Source: Pseudalkalibacillus salsuginis (GTDB lineage Bacteria > Bacillota > Bacilli > Bacillales > Fictibacillaceae). Taken from it: DNA of 64,000 nucleotides. The translations under genes and the position numbers were made by a program. The stretch lies in assembly GCF_021646685.1 (NCBI RefSeq), contig NZ_JAKJHW010000007.1, positions 183,549-247,548 of the forward strand, in the 5' to 3' direction. Shown one piece after another: positions 19,503 to 29,113 of the stretch (position 1 is its first letter; each line of letters starts with the position of its first letter). Under the pieces are notes generated by a model, which had not been told where the DNA came from, ran no database searches, and saw nothing but the letters and a program-made list of their open reading frames with translations.

Positions 19503-20078
19503 CTAACTTTTTTTAGGTCGATAAATTAAACCAACGACCCCGTTTCGGAACGTTTTATTTGAGACCAGTTCCAAATCAATCTGATCTTTCATATCCTCAA
19601 ACAATGGAAGTCCTTGCCCCAAAACTACCGGAGCCACATTAAGCCTGAATTCGTCGATCAGTCCAAGTTGGATCAAACCGCGGGTAAACCGGGGGCTTCC
19701 AAGAATCACCATATCCTGGCCGGTCTGTTGTTTCAACTCCAAAACAGCCTGAGCAGCGTTGTCTTTCACCAGCGTGGAATTGTTCCATTCCGCTTTTTCC
19801 AGCGTACTGGAGAATACAACCTTATGGGCTTTATTGATCCATTCCGCATGCTTTTTGTCATGCTCCGTAGCTTCCGGGTTGCCTGGGACGGTCGTCCAGT
19901 ATTCCTGCATTCCCTGATAAGTCGATCGACCCCACAGTACAGTATCAGCCGTACTTACAGTTTCGTCTGCGTACGCTGCCATTTCCCCGTCGTAAGGAAT
20001 CCAGTTTAAATCCCAGTCTTGCGTTCCTTGTACATAACCATCCAGCGATACATGTAAAAAAGAAGTCAGTTTTCTCAT
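19503..20078 (-). CDS. Dihydrofolate-reductase-like protein (RibD C-terminal fold, YyaP-like)
   Basis: A 191-residue protein with the RibD_C/DHFR-like pattern: FLHVSLDGYVQG at the N-terminus, VLWGRSTYQGM, and a GSPRFTRGLIQLGLIDEF segment. These reduce NADPH-dependent substrates, but most paralogues in Bacillus have no assigned one. The ATG overlaps the stop of the VOC gene upstream, so the two are coupled. Confidence 0.85.
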   Translation of the reverse strand: MRKLTSFLHVSLDGYVQGTQDWDLNWIPYDGEMAAYADETVSTADTVLWGRSTYQGMQEYWTTVPGNPEATEHDKKHAEWINKAHKVVFSSTLEKAEWNNSTLVKDNAAQAVLELKQQTGQDMVILGSPRFTRGLIQLGLIDEFRLNVAPVVLGQGLPLFEDMKDQIDLELVSNKTFRNGVVGLIYRPKKS

Positions 20079-20461
20079 TGGATTTGCTTTTCCTCCATGA
20101 CAGCAAAGTAATTTTCTTCATGATCTGCAAAGTTAAATACTTTTCCGGTAGGTATATTAACAATTTCTCCGACTGTGACATTTTTATTTGATAAGTCGCT
20201 ATACAATTGATCAAGGTTTTCCGTAAAAAACATTAAAGAAGGTGTACCGAGATTTAATTCTGGCTCCATTTTGGCAATGAGTTCCTTATTTTGTAGAATG
20301 ATGCTTGTGTCTGCGCCCTTTGGTGCAACTTCAATCCATCTCATACCTTGACCGTTGTTTTCTTCTGAAATTACACTAAATCCAACTTTTTCCGTCCAAA
20401 ACTCCAATGCTTTATCTTGATTATTTACATACAACATAATTTGACCGACTTTACTAATCAT
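20075..20461 (-). CDS. VOC-family (glyoxalase/bleomycin-resistance fold) protein
   Basis: A 128-residue single VOC domain: QIMLYVNNQDKALEFW at the N-terminus, RWIEVAPKG in the middle, and a C-terminal FNFADHEENYFAVME metal-site-like strand. VOC proteins bind metals and act on aldehydes, antibiotics or other small molecules. It starts after AAGGAGCG and is coupled to the DHFR-like gene. Confidence 0.87.
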   Translation of the reverse strand: MISKVGQIMLYVNNQDKALEFWTEKVGFSVISEENNGQGMRWIEVAPKGADTSIILQNKELIAKMEPELNLGTPSLMFFTENLDQLYSDLSNKNVTVGEIVNIPTGKVFNFADHEENYFAVMEEKQIQ

Positions 20462-20506
20462 TGATTTTTCGCTCCTTTGTTTTCATTATTATTCGACCCA
20501 ATGATG

Positions 20507-20920
20507 CTAGGCTTCTTCTACGACTCCACCAGTTCGCTCAGTTACTTGCCCAGCCATTTTAGCTTTTCTAATTATGTGGTGCGTTACGTAGGAACCTGCA
20601 ATCATAAGGAACCCGAGGATCATGAGGATTCCTTCAATGGGTGTTCCGATGGCAATGAAAGAATACGTGGCCCCTGCAAGGTCGAAGGTAAGACCGGCAT
20701 ATGCCCATTCCTTGATTCTGGGAAACCCAGGCAAAATAATCGCAATGACGCCTAGCAGCTTCGCTACACCAAGGAAGGGGAGAAGATAGGCAGGATAACC
20801 AAGCTGTTGAAACAAGGCGATTGATTCGGCCGAGGAAAGAATGTTAGGCAGGGAACCCACTCCCATAAGCAAGGCCAATAATCCAGTGCAAATCCAGTAG
20901 GTAACGATGAGTTTACGCAT
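20507..20920 (-). CDS. DoxX-like membrane protein
   Basis: A 137-residue protein with four hydrophobic helices and the DoxX-like pattern of PAYLLPFLGVAKLLGVIAI and EWAYAGLTFDLAGATYS. The start at 20920 is chosen because AAAGGAGGAAG lies just upstream; the frame continues further back without a site. DoxX-like proteins are linked to oxidative stress and redox balance. It lies next to the VOC/DHFR-like pair but is transcribed separately. Confidence 0.82.
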   Translation of the reverse strand: MRKLIVTYWICTGLLALLMGVGSLPNILSSAESIALFQQLGYPAYLLPFLGVAKLLGVIAIILPGFPRIKEWAYAGLTFDLAGATYSFIAIGTPIEGILMILGFLMIAGSYVTHHIIRKAKMAGQVTERTGGVVEEA

Positions 20921-21409
20921 AATGACTCTTCCTCCTTTAAAGGTTGTTTTTACGTGATATTGTTGTTTGTGGATTAAGTATACCCTTAAAGGAATATTCC
21001 CGTCAAGGAATATTTTAAAAAATTTTTCAGACTTTTTCCGATCCAACCATCTGCAGTGCCGTTCTCACTTCATCCCTCCTCGAAGCTCATCGCATGGGAG
21101 GCGCTGGAAGAAGCCTTTGAGAAAAAGGGCCAGATCCGCAACCCTCCAAGGGTATGTGGTTGATTTGATCAAAAAAAGTCGGCGCTTGTACCGACGGAAT
21201 TGGAGCCGGATGTGCTGACCTAGTGGTAAAGCTATAACAGCACACCATCTCATATTTAGGAATGTTACGAACCACTTCTTTTATTTAATCGAGTTCCAAA
21301 GTCTGTTACATAGTTAACACATCTGCCTGACTCCATAAACCCTATGTTAAAATAGAAGAATCGTTCTTTATGAAACTCACAATAAATGCAGCATAGGAGT
21401 GTACGGTCG
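20921..21409. other. Intergenic stretch with palindrome and possible coding remnant
   Basis: A perfect GGAATATTCC palindrome near 20990 is followed by a second GGAATATT, a possible operator for the DoxX gene. Around 21085-21220, plus-strand frames read LIAWEALEEAFEKKGQI and then VVDLIKKSRRL, interrupted by stops and frame changes. This may be a decayed gene, but I cannot identify it. Confidence 0.3.
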
Positions 21410-22579
21410 ATGAATAAAAAAGATATAGCAGGTATCCGCAGACAACTGAAAGTGGATAATGATTTATTAAAGATCTCTGACATCTTTAACGTGTATATCA
21501 TGAAAGAAACAACAGATATTTACCATCATCAGAGCCAGCCTTTCGAAATGCTGGATAGAGATCAGCAGGAGCTTTTCATCAATAATTTTAAGAAGTTGCT
21601 GACAGGACAATTGGATGAAAAATTATTTGAATTGAAATTCGTGCGTGAGGCAGACAATCACAGTCAGCTTATTCTACATAAAGGGTTACTTAGCAGCGAA
21701 GTCGAGGACTGGAAGGAACAGTTGCTGAAGATGACTGAAAAAATGATCAAAGACCATCCGTATGAAAAGGATGTTGTCATCACCTTCATTCGCGCAGAAT
21801 ATTTGAAGCCGATGAAACCGCGTAATGAAGAAGCGGAGGAAAGTGAACGGGACGCCGTTTATTCCCATTCCTTCATCCTTTGCAGCATTAACAAAACGCA
21901 GGAGGCGAAAAAAGAGTTGGTGTTTGATTATGTCGAGAAGCAGTTCAAATACAACATCGATGTAGATTCGGTCATTGACCTCGCCACCCCGATGACAGGA
22001 TTTCTTTTCCCATGCTTCTCCAATGGTGCATTGGATGTGAACCATGTTTTATACGTTGCAGGGAAAGCGAATGAACCTGACCATAGGTTCATAGAAGAAG
22101 TTCTGAACAGTGAACATACGATTACAGCGAAAGAAGACAAAGAGGTGTTTGAGGAAGTGATGAGGGATGTCATGGGCGACCAGCTCACCCCCTCTACTCT
22201 TGCGAACGTTTATCGAGAAATCAACACGATGGTCGAAGAAAACGAAGAGGATGAAGAACCGAAGCTCGATTATAAAAACGTGGAGCATGTCTTGAACCAA
22301 AGTGGTGGTGAACAAGTCGATTCCGAAAAAGTAAAAGCCGCTTTCGAGAGAATCACCGATAACGAGTCCTATGAACTGAAAGCAAGCAGCGTCGTACCGA
22401 AATACAAATCAAAGTCGATCAAAATTCAAACGAAGGTCGCGAACATCTCCATCAGCCCACAAGACCTCGAATACGTGAGACAGGTCAATTACAAAGGGAA
22501 ACGCTGTATCATGATCGAAATTGAAGAAGATGCTGAGATTGAGGGATTCAAGATGCTTCCAGAAGCTTTTGGGGAGTAA
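21410..22579 (+). CDS. DUF4317-family protein
   Basis: A soluble 389-residue protein starting MNKKDIAGIRRQLKVDN, the usual N-terminus of DUF4317 proteins of Firmicutes. It is acidic, with a very acidic region near residues 285-300. No catalytic motif is recognised and the role of the family is unknown. The start is chosen at the ATG following TAGGAG. It stands alone and ends at a pair of hairpins. Confidence 0.85.
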   Translation: MNKKDIAGIRRQLKVDNDLLKISDIFNVYIMKETTDIYHHQSQPFEMLDRDQQELFINNFKKLLTGQLDEKLFELKFVREADNHSQLILHKGLLSSEVEDWKEQLLKMTEKMIKDHPYEKDVVITFIRAEYLKPMKPRNEEAEESERDAVYSHSFILCSINKTQEAKKELVFDYVEKQFKYNIDVDSVIDLATPMTGFLFPCFSNGALDVNHVLYVAGKANEPDHRFIEEVLNSEHTITAKEDKEVFEEVMRDVMGDQLTPSTLANVYREINTMVEENEEDEEPKLDYKNVEHVLNQSGGEQVDSEKVKAAFERITDNESYELKASSVVPKYKSKSIKIQTKVANISISPQDLEYVRQVNYKGKRCIMIEIEEDAEIEGFKMLPEAFGE

Positions 22580-22583
22580 AAAA

Positions 22584-22653
22584 ACGGTTCTCGTGCTTAA
22601 AAAGCATGAGTGCATTAAAAACGGTTCTCATGCTCAGGAAGCACGAGAACCGT
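22584..22653. terminator. ACGGTTCTC hairpin family, one broken and one intact copy
   Basis: The intact hairpin (22621-22653) pairs ACGGTTCTCATGCT with AGCACGAGAACCGT. A truncated copy with the same left arm lies at 22584-22610. A third copy sits at 24252-24284. They terminate convergent genes and look like a dispersed repeat. Confidence 0.7.
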
Positions 22654-22658
22654 TCCCA

Positions 22659-23324
22659 CTATAGTTTATAAAGATAAACATATAAACTAATGCCTTCTTT
22701 TACTATTTTGTAATTTTGAAAAGGGGCTTCTTTTAAGAAGTCCATGAAATCTTCTTTTGTGTAGGCACCTTGTTTCAAGAACGTTTTAAAAGCAAATTTC
22801 ACAAAATACTTGTCAAACCCCTTCATGCCTGATTTTCTAACTTCCATATCAATATCTTCAGGTGTTGCCTCATAATTCATGTCAATTATGAGAGAGGTTC
22901 CGCCTAGTTTCAGCACTCTATACATTTCACATAATGCCTTTACAGGGTCTTTAAAATTCTTAAATGCAGCACTGCATACGATAAAATCGAAAAGATGATC
23001 TTCACAAGGGAGGTTTGAAGCATTACCTTCTTTAAAATCAACAGAAACATTCGCTTCTTTTGCATTATGTTTTGCTATTTTCACAAAATCAGGGCTTAAC
23101 TCGACTCCCGTTAAATCAAAGCCCTTCTTAGCAAGTTCTATAGACAAATAACCTGGACCGGGTGCTACTTCCAATATATTTGCATTTTGGCTTACCTGAG
23201 ATGCAACTTCATCAGCATATCTACGCATTTCTGCCATTCTGCTTTTGCGAGAATTTTTATCATACCATTTTGCTGTTAAGCCATAAATGCCGACATCTTT
23301 ATTTTTTCGCATGTTTTTCATCAA
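22659..23324 (-). CDS. Class I SAM-dependent methyltransferase
   Basis: A 221-residue methyltransferase with SAM motif ILEVAPGPGYLSIELAKKGF near residues 50-69, acidic motif GVELS, and the post-motif DFIVCSAAFKNFKDP. It has the Methyltransf_11/UbiE-like arrangement. The substrate is unknown. It is divergent from a TetR whose three operators lie in the shared region, so it may be a target. The start has AGGTGA. Confidence 0.85.
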   Translation of the reverse strand: MMKNMRKNKDVGIYGLTAKWYDKNSRKSRMAEMRRYADEVASQVSQNANILEVAPGPGYLSIELAKKGFDLTGVELSPDFVKIAKHNAKEANVSVDFKEGNASNLPCEDHLFDFIVCSAAFKNFKDPVKALCEMYRVLKLGGTSLIIDMNYEATPEDIDMEVRKSGMKGFDKYFVKFAFKTFLKQGAYTKEDFMDFLKEAPFQNYKIVKEGISLYVYLYKL

Positions 23325-23553
23325 AACATTTCACCTGCTTATTATTTAATTTCAATCAGACATGACTGTTAAATTAAAGGATCAGGATCCCAACAAATGC
23401 ATAAATCAAGCCGGTAATGACTTAACCCGTTATTATCAAAAAAGGGAAGTACACCACAGATTAACCGTCTATTAAATCATGTATCCTGCCTGGAAATGTG
23501 GTCTGTTTCAATTTAATTTGATTTTCTTAAGTTAATAGACTAAAATAAAACCT

Positions 23554-23605
23554 CTAACACCGTTAGTTTAGCTAACACTGTTAGAGTACCATCTAACAGT
23601 GTTAG
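23554..23605. promoter_or_regulatory. Three 13-bp TetR operators
   Basis: CTAACACCGTTAG (23554), CTAACACTGTTAG (23572) and CTAACAGTGTTAG (23593) are near-perfect palindromes 18 and 21 bp apart, just upstream of the tetR gene. They probably mediate autoregulation and may also affect the divergent methyltransferase gene. Confidence 0.8.
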
Positions 23606-23639
23606 TGTCAATATGTTTTTAAAATTGGGGAGTGTTTTC

Positions 23640-24215
23640 ATGGCTATTACAAAAGAAGCAATTATAAATGCATCGCTTGATATATTGAATCGTGATGGAA
23701 TAGGCAATTTATCAATGAGGACTTTAGCAAAAGAGCTTAACATTAAAGCAGCATCATTGTATTGGCATATCAAAGATAAACAAGGTTTATATGATTTGAT
23801 AGCAGAACACCTTAACCAAGAAATTGTTCTTCCTGATACCATAGATGATGCAAAAGAAGCAATAACAATCCTTGCTTTAGAATTTCGAAGAGTTTTATCA
23901 AGTACCAGAGATGCGGTAGACATTTTTGCTCAATCTATTCCGACCACACCCAGCAGAATAAAAGCAATAAAATTTCTTTTAGCTGCTCTTACCAAGTACG
24001 GAGTTTCTGATAAAAATTGTTTGACTGCTGCAAATATGGTAAACAATTACATAACATCATTTGTAGCCGATGAGCAGCGTGCAAAGCATTTTTCCTCTGA
24101 AGACGCTAAACAATTCGGATTACTTTTCGGAGAGCAATATGAAATTAGTTTGGATTTTGAGCAGCAGTTTTTATATGGATTAAGAGTTTTGTTTGCAGGT
24201 TTATTAGTGGATTGA
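23640..24215 (+). CDS. TetR-family regulator with TetR_C_1-like ligand domain
   Basis: A 191-residue regulator with HTH LSMRTLAKELNIKAASLYWHIKDKQGLYD near residues 20-50, a form typical of tetracycline-type TetR proteins. The ATG follows GGGGAGTGTTTTC. It is preceded by three matching palindromes. The inducer is unknown. A neighbouring methyltransferase could modify or detoxify it. Confidence 0.88.
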   Translation: MAITKEAIINASLDILNRDGIGNLSMRTLAKELNIKAASLYWHIKDKQGLYDLIAEHLNQEIVLPDTIDDAKEAITILALEFRRVLSSTRDAVDIFAQSIPTTPSRIKAIKFLLAALTKYGVSDKNCLTAANMVNNYITSFVADEQRAKHFSSEDAKQFGLLFGEQYEISLDFEQQFLYGLRVLFAGLLVD

Positions 24216-24251
24216 CAAAAAATTTCAGATTGAATTTCAAACCAAAAAAAA

Positions 24252-24284
24252 ACGGTTCTCACGCTCAGGAAGCATGAGGACCGT
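24252..24284. terminator. ACGGTTCTC hairpin, copy between convergent genes
   Basis: ACGGTTCTCACGCT pairs with AGCATGAGGACCGT (two wobble mismatches). It lies between the TetR gene and the YhgE-like gene and can terminate both. Confidence 0.65.
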
Positions 24285-24289
24285 CCCTA

Positions 24290-26092
24290 CTAAAACAAGG
24301 CTTTCAATTTTTCCCAGAATCCTTTCTTTTCTTCGGGTTCTTTTTTTCTTGTTTCTTTTTCTTCTTTTTCAATACTTTTGGTTTTGATCACGAATTGGAC
24401 GGAGGAGACGTTTTCATTCTTAGAGGATACAAAGGATACCGGTTTAAAATCCGATTTATCATATTCCTGGATCATCTGATCGATTTCCTTTTGCATCTGT
24501 TCTGGCAGGTCTTTCGTTTCCTGATGCAATTGTTTTGTTCCGTTGTGAAGCTCGCCAACACCATCCTTTAATCCCCCTGTTCCGCCTGCCAATTGATCAA
24601 TCCCCGAATGCAGCTTGTTATAGGAAGACGATAACTCACTTACCCCTCCTGTGTAGTTAACTAATCCGGAATGGAACTCACTGTAATTCGAAGACAAGGA
24701 TGAGATGCCTTTCTTCAATTCACTCAGCCCGCTCATGTCCATCCCTTCAAGAGAGCCAGACAGATCATCTGCGATCGAATTCAGTTTCTTACTCATCTCC
24801 TGAACAGAACCGCTGACCTCATTTAATGTTGGTTCTACGGCGGCAAAGGCTCCCTTTACGTTGGAATACGTCCCTTTCACTTTTTGGGCGGCTTTATAGG
24901 AATCTACCAGTTTATCAACGACCTTCGGATCCGCACCGCTCGCATACAATTCAGCGATTTCTTCCTTTGAAACTTGCTCAGCCGGGATTTCTACAATCGC
25001 ACCATCCAATGCGCCATATGCCTTTGCGTAATTCTCTTGTAAAGTTGATAAGCCATTTGCTGCTTTTGTAAGGCCATCCGCTAATTGGCGAAGTCCGTCC
25101 GGCAATTGTTTCAGACCAGATAGGTCCAATTCACCGGAATCCGCCGGAAGGGAACGATTGATCGTCTTAAGTGCTTCGCCAATGGAATTGGATGCACCCA
25201 CGATTTTTGATGATGAACTATCTAACTGGTTTATTCCATTTTTATAGTTCGCCGAACCTTTACTCAGGTTTGCTGCCCCGTTGTTCAAATCAGAAACACC
25301 GTCTTTCAGATCCGAAACACCGTTATTCAATTTCCCGATCGCCTTGGGTAATTCCGACATGTCCTCTGTCATGTTTTCAGTTTTCGATGTATCGATTGGA
25401 ACCGTGGATGGAACAGCTGCGATTTCGACTCCCTGGAATTCAAAGTCTTTGACATCCGCCTCCACGGTGAGCTTTTCCTCTTTTCCAGGCATGACCGTAA
25501 ACGTAATCTGCTTATTTTTTCCCGCATTTGCGATCATTCCGTCTGAGGCTTCAATGTTCTGATACGTATTCGGCAGCTTCAAGGAAACTTGCAACAAATA
25601 GTTGTCATAGAATACAGAATCGACATCGTTATTCTTAGCCGTATCGATTTTGATCTCGAGATGGCCGGTTTTTCCCGCAAGTTCGGGTGGTTTCATTTCA
25701 TGACCATCCAACGAATACGAAACCTTTACATCCCATGGGATTTCTGTCTCGTCATTCATGTTTCCCTGATAATAGAATTTGCCTTCCGGGGCATCCATAC
25801 GGACGGTCTGCCCCTTTTGGTCGAGTTTCGATAGATCAGTCAAATTCTTGACACTGCTGTATACCCCAAGATCAAGGATCTTTCCAGCCCGTGCCACATC
25901 GAGCGTATTCACGACATAGATGTTATCGAGATTTCCATCAGCTGTTAAGGTTGCATACACGACTTCTTCCTTTGAAGTGACTTTTCCCTCACTTTTCCCA
26001 TCATTCGCTAGAGCAGCATGGCTAAGAAATGAAGGCAAGACGATTATAAACGTGAGCGCAATATAGAATAATTGTTTTTTTCTCATCATCAT
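24290..26092 (-). CDS. Secreted YhgE-like heptad-repeat protein, partner of MMPL transporter
   Basis: A 600-residue protein with a signal peptide (FYIALTFIIVLPSFLSHAALA). Its central part (about residues 250-530) has many repeats of the form LNNGVSDLKDG and LAGGTGGLKDGVGEL, predicted to form long helical bundles as in YhgE/Pip proteins. It lacks C-terminal membrane helices, ending instead in a highly charged KKEPEEKKGFWEKLKALF tail. Its ATG overlaps the MMPL gene stop, so the two are probably one export complex. Confidence 0.8.
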   Translation of the reverse strand: MMMRKKQLFYIALTFIIVLPSFLSHAALANDGKSEGKVTSKEEVVYATLTADGNLDNIYVVNTLDVARAGKILDLGVYSSVKNLTDLSKLDQKGQTVRMDAPEGKFYYQGNMNDETEIPWDVKVSYSLDGHEMKPPELAGKTGHLEIKIDTAKNNDVDSVFYDNYLLQVSLKLPNTYQNIEASDGMIANAGKNKQITFTVMPGKEEKLTVEADVKDFEFQGVEIAAVPSTVPIDTSKTENMTEDMSELPKAIGKLNNGVSDLKDGVSDLNNGAANLSKGSANYKNGINQLDSSSSKIVGASNSIGEALKTINRSLPADSGELDLSGLKQLPDGLRQLADGLTKAANGLSTLQENYAKAYGALDGAIVEIPAEQVSKEEIAELYASGADPKVVDKLVDSYKAAQKVKGTYSNVKGAFAAVEPTLNEVSGSVQEMSKKLNSIADDLSGSLEGMDMSGLSELKKGISSLSSNYSEFHSGLVNYTGGVSELSSSYNKLHSGIDQLAGGTGGLKDGVGELHNGTKQLHQETKDLPEQMQKEIDQMIQEYDKSDFKPVSFVSSKNENVSSVQFVIKTKSIEKEEKETRKKEPEEKKGFWEKLKALF

Positions 26093-28146
26093 TTCTCCTC
26101 ATAAAAGTTTGCTTTATAGGTCGTTTTCTGTATAAGTTTATCGGATACCAACAGCATCGCCGGCAAGAATAACACTACCATGACAAAGGCAAGTAAAGCT
26201 CCTCTGCCCAGTAATAGACCGATGGATCCAACGATCGGATTTGAAGACGTAATCCATAAAATAAAGCCGATGCTGGATAATATCCCCGCAGAAATGGATA
26301 TGGAGAACGTCTTTTCATCCAATGTTTTCACGATTGCTTTTCGAGCAGACATTTCCTTACGATGGTGCTGATAAGCTTCTGTAAATAAAATGGCGTAATC
26401 CACTGTTGCTGCAAGCTGTACCGTACTGATAATCAAATAACCGACAAATACGAGCAAAGTATCTGTAAAATATGGAATCGATAAATTGATCCAGACAGCT
26501 GATTGGATCGTTATGAGCAAGATCACTGGAATGGAAATGGACTTAAAGCTGAACAGCAGTACAAGTGCAATCGTAACGACCGTCAAAACGTTCACAACGC
26601 TATTGTCCTTTGTTACGGTATTCTTAATATCATACAGCGTAACGCTTTCTCCTAAGCTGAGCGCCTGATCTCCATAATAGTCCGCACCCGCATCTTCCAC
26701 TTTTTCTACGATGGAAAAGGGAATATCCCCTTCCGTTCCTTGATTCGTATTGATCACAATCCGGCTGTAGTTTTCAGAATAGAATTCATTCTTAATCGAT
26801 TCATCTAGATATTCTGGCGGGATTGCCTCGCCAACCTTATTTACATACGCTATTACGCTCGTCACATGGTCGAGACCTTCTAGATCTTCAACGAGCTCTG
26901 CCTCTTTCGCCACATCTCCTTTAGGGACTAGAAGAACAATTGGCGTCGTTTCCCCAAATGATTTTTCAATCTTTTTAAAGTCACTGCCGGCCCGTGTATT
27001 TTCCGGACTTTCTCCAATACCATACGCAAATTGAGTGTTACTTTGGGCCAAGAAGGCTGGAATGATAATGGCTAAAACAAGGAGCAGACTTGGAATTCTT
27101 AGTTTGACAACCTTCTTTCCAATGCCCGTGAAGCTAGGAACGAAACTTTTATGTTTTGTCTTATCCATCCATTTATAAAATAATAGGGTCAAAGCAGGTA
27201 AGAATACCATGACACTGATGAAACTCAGGACAATACCTTTTACCAGATTCAACCCAAGATCTGAACCGATCTCAAACTTCATGAATGTAAGGGCGATGAA
27301 TCCGAAGAACGTGGTTGCGGCACTCGCGGTAATGGCCGGGAATGACTTTATCATCGCAAGCTGCATCGCTTCTTCAGGGTTGTAGGTTGTTTTCCGATAA
27401 TCAGAAAAACTGTGAAGTAAAAATACCGCATAATCGAGTGAAACAGCTAACTGTAAAATCGGAGCCACCGACTGGGTGACGAAGGAAACTTCCCCAATGA
27501 AAATATTCGTTCCTAAGTTGATCAGAACCGAAAACCCGATGGCCGTTAGGAAAAACAGTGGTTCGACCCACGAAGTCGTTGCGATGACAAGAATCAGGAT
27601 AATAATCGGAACTAATAATAGACCCGCATATAACGATTCTTGGCCAGCCATTTTTTGAGAGCTTGCCGTATTAATCGCTTCACCTGCAATTGCACCCTCT
27701 TCACCGATCAGCTTATAAATGGCATCGGTTATTTCCACCTCGTCCCCAGTGCGCGCACTGATTGAAAACAGGGCATTCCCATCTTTGTAGTAGGGCTCTA
27801 CTGTCTCTTCGTCCGCCATTTCCAGAGGAGTCTTCAAATCAACGACATCATCTAGCCACATGACATCTGAAACGCCGTCAATGGCTGAGAGCTTTTCTTT
27901 ATAATCGAGTGCTTTCGATATTGATACATCGGTAACCATGACTCTTGTATCTGGAACATCACCCGTGAATTCCTCTTCCATGATCTCCATCGCCTGAGTC
28001 GATTGAGCATCATCTGGTAAATAGTCGACCATATTATAGTTGACCGATACAAAAAATTGCGACACCGTTGAGATGACCGCAATCAAAGCAAACGCAACGA
28101 CAACTGCTTTTTTATGTTTTATGATACGTGCTGCAATAGTTAACAT
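26089..28146 (-). CDS. MMPL/RND-family exporter
   Basis: A 685-residue RND-superfamily membrane protein with two sets of helices and two large extracytoplasmic loops, the MMPL plan. Visible motifs include LDYAVFLLHSFSDYR and the second-half counterpart VDYAILFTEAYQHHR, with conserved D-Y pairs for proton coupling. MMPL proteins export lipids, drugs or peptides. It is the first gene of the operon and is divergent from a TetR. Confidence 0.9.
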   Translation of the reverse strand: MLTIAARIIKHKKAVVVAFALIAVISTVSQFFVSVNYNMVDYLPDDAQSTQAMEIMEEEFTGDVPDTRVMVTDVSISKALDYKEKLSAIDGVSDVMWLDDVVDLKTPLEMADEETVEPYYKDGNALFSISARTGDEVEITDAIYKLIGEEGAIAGEAINTASSQKMAGQESLYAGLLLVPIIILILVIATTSWVEPLFFLTAIGFSVLINLGTNIFIGEVSFVTQSVAPILQLAVSLDYAVFLLHSFSDYRKTTYNPEEAMQLAMIKSFPAITASAATTFFGFIALTFMKFEIGSDLGLNLVKGIVLSFISVMVFLPALTLLFYKWMDKTKHKSFVPSFTGIGKKVVKLRIPSLLLVLAIIIPAFLAQSNTQFAYGIGESPENTRAGSDFKKIEKSFGETTPIVLLVPKGDVAKEAELVEDLEGLDHVTSVIAYVNKVGEAIPPEYLDESIKNEFYSENYSRIVINTNQGTEGDIPFSIVEKVEDAGADYYGDQALSLGESVTLYDIKNTVTKDNSVVNVLTVVTIALVLLFSFKSISIPVILLITIQSAVWINLSIPYFTDTLLVFVGYLIISTVQLAATVDYAILFTEAYQHHRKEMSARKAIVKTLDEKTFSISISAGILSSIGFILWITSSNPIVGSIGLLLGRGALLAFVMVVLFLPAMLLVSDKLIQKTTYKANFYEEK

Positions 28147-28193
28147 CTCTTATCCTCTCTTGTGTCTTTCGCATTTTCACTTTATCATTATAT

Positions 28194-28225
28194 AACACGG
28201 TGTTGGTTTTACAACAAACAGTTGT
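28194..28225. promoter_or_regulatory. Operator-like palindromes before the MMPL operon
   Basis: AACACGGTGTT (28194-28204) and ACAAC-AAACA-GTTGT (28211-28225) are inverted repeats between the divergent MMPL and TetR genes. They are candidate TetR sites. Confidence 0.5.
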
Positions 28226-28315
28226 GTCCATTACGTCGAATACACAACAGAACACCATTTTTTGTTGGATACTTTTTGAACTTTTTTAAAAACGGAATGA
28301 AAGGATCGTTGACGA

Positions 28316-28882
28316 TTGAATGCTAAAATAGATCGACGGAAAAAATATACACGGATGGTTTTGAAGGATAGTCTTATGGAATTATTGAAGGTAAAGCAGA
28401 TATCCACTATTACGATAAAAGAACTTTGTGAGTTGGCAGACATCAATCGTTCTACATTTTATGCCCATTATTCAGACCAATACGACCTTCTTTATTCCAT
28501 TGAAGAAGAGTTTATCGAGGATATGGTTGTGACAATGAATGAATACAACTTCTCAAAAGAAGAAGAAGCATCCCAGATGACAGAAAAACTCCTTGAGTAT
28601 ATTGCTGATAAAAGCGATATATGCCAAACCCTTCTGAGTGAAAATAGCAATATCCACTTTCAAAAGAAGGGTATGATGATCACAAAGCAATTCATCTTCA
28701 AAAACCTGATGATTGGCAACAAGCTCGATCAGGAAACGTTTGAATACATCAGTATCTTCTTTGTGAGTGGAAGCATTCATGTCATTAAGAAATGGCTGGA
28801 AAACGGTATGAACAAAACACCAAAGGAAATAGCCTTAATTCTCAACAATTTCATAAACAAAGGATTGTCTGATTTTCGATAG
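28316..28882 (+). CDS. TetR-family regulator (YhgD/DhaS-like)
   Basis: A 188-residue regulator with an HTH near residues 28-52 (TIKELCELADINRSTFYAHY) and a C-terminal domain typical of YhgD-type proteins (FFVSGSIHVIKKWLENG). The TTG start follows AAAGGA ten bases upstream; no better ATG exists. In Bacillus yhgD is near yhgE, so divergence from an MMPL/YhgE-like operon fits control of export. Confidence 0.85.
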   Translation: MNAKIDRRKKYTRMVLKDSLMELLKVKQISTITIKELCELADINRSTFYAHYSDQYDLLYSIEEEFIEDMVVTMNEYNFSKEEEASQMTEKLLEYIADKSDICQTLLSENSNIHFQKKGMMITKQFIFKNLMIGNKLDQETFEYISIFFVSGSIHVIKKWLENGMNKTPKEIALILNNFINKGLSDFR

Positions 28883-28893
28883 AACCACGCTAT

Positions 28894-28926
28894 AAAGCCC
28901 CTGGCAACTGACTTGCCAGGGGCTTT
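28894..28926 (+). terminator. Terminator of the tetR gene
   Basis: A 14-bp perfect stem AAAGCCCCTGGCAA / TTGCCAGGGGCTTT followed by T residues, just after the stop. Confidence 0.9.
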
Positions 28927-29113
28927 TTCAATAGCTAGTTTATTTGGAGCTCTGCAACACACTCTACATAGCTTGAGTGCTTATTTTGGCAAAATGCATC
29001 TGATGAAACGACATTCCGTAATACTCTATATTGGTGATAGGTCTTCATTCTATAATTTGGTAAAATAAGTATCATATACTTCAGATTAGATAGAATTATG
29101 GGAGGCAAGTATC

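Noticed and set aside
21085..21220. Functional gene between doxX and the DUF4317 gene
   Set aside because: Frames are interrupted by stops and there is no start; at best a remnant.
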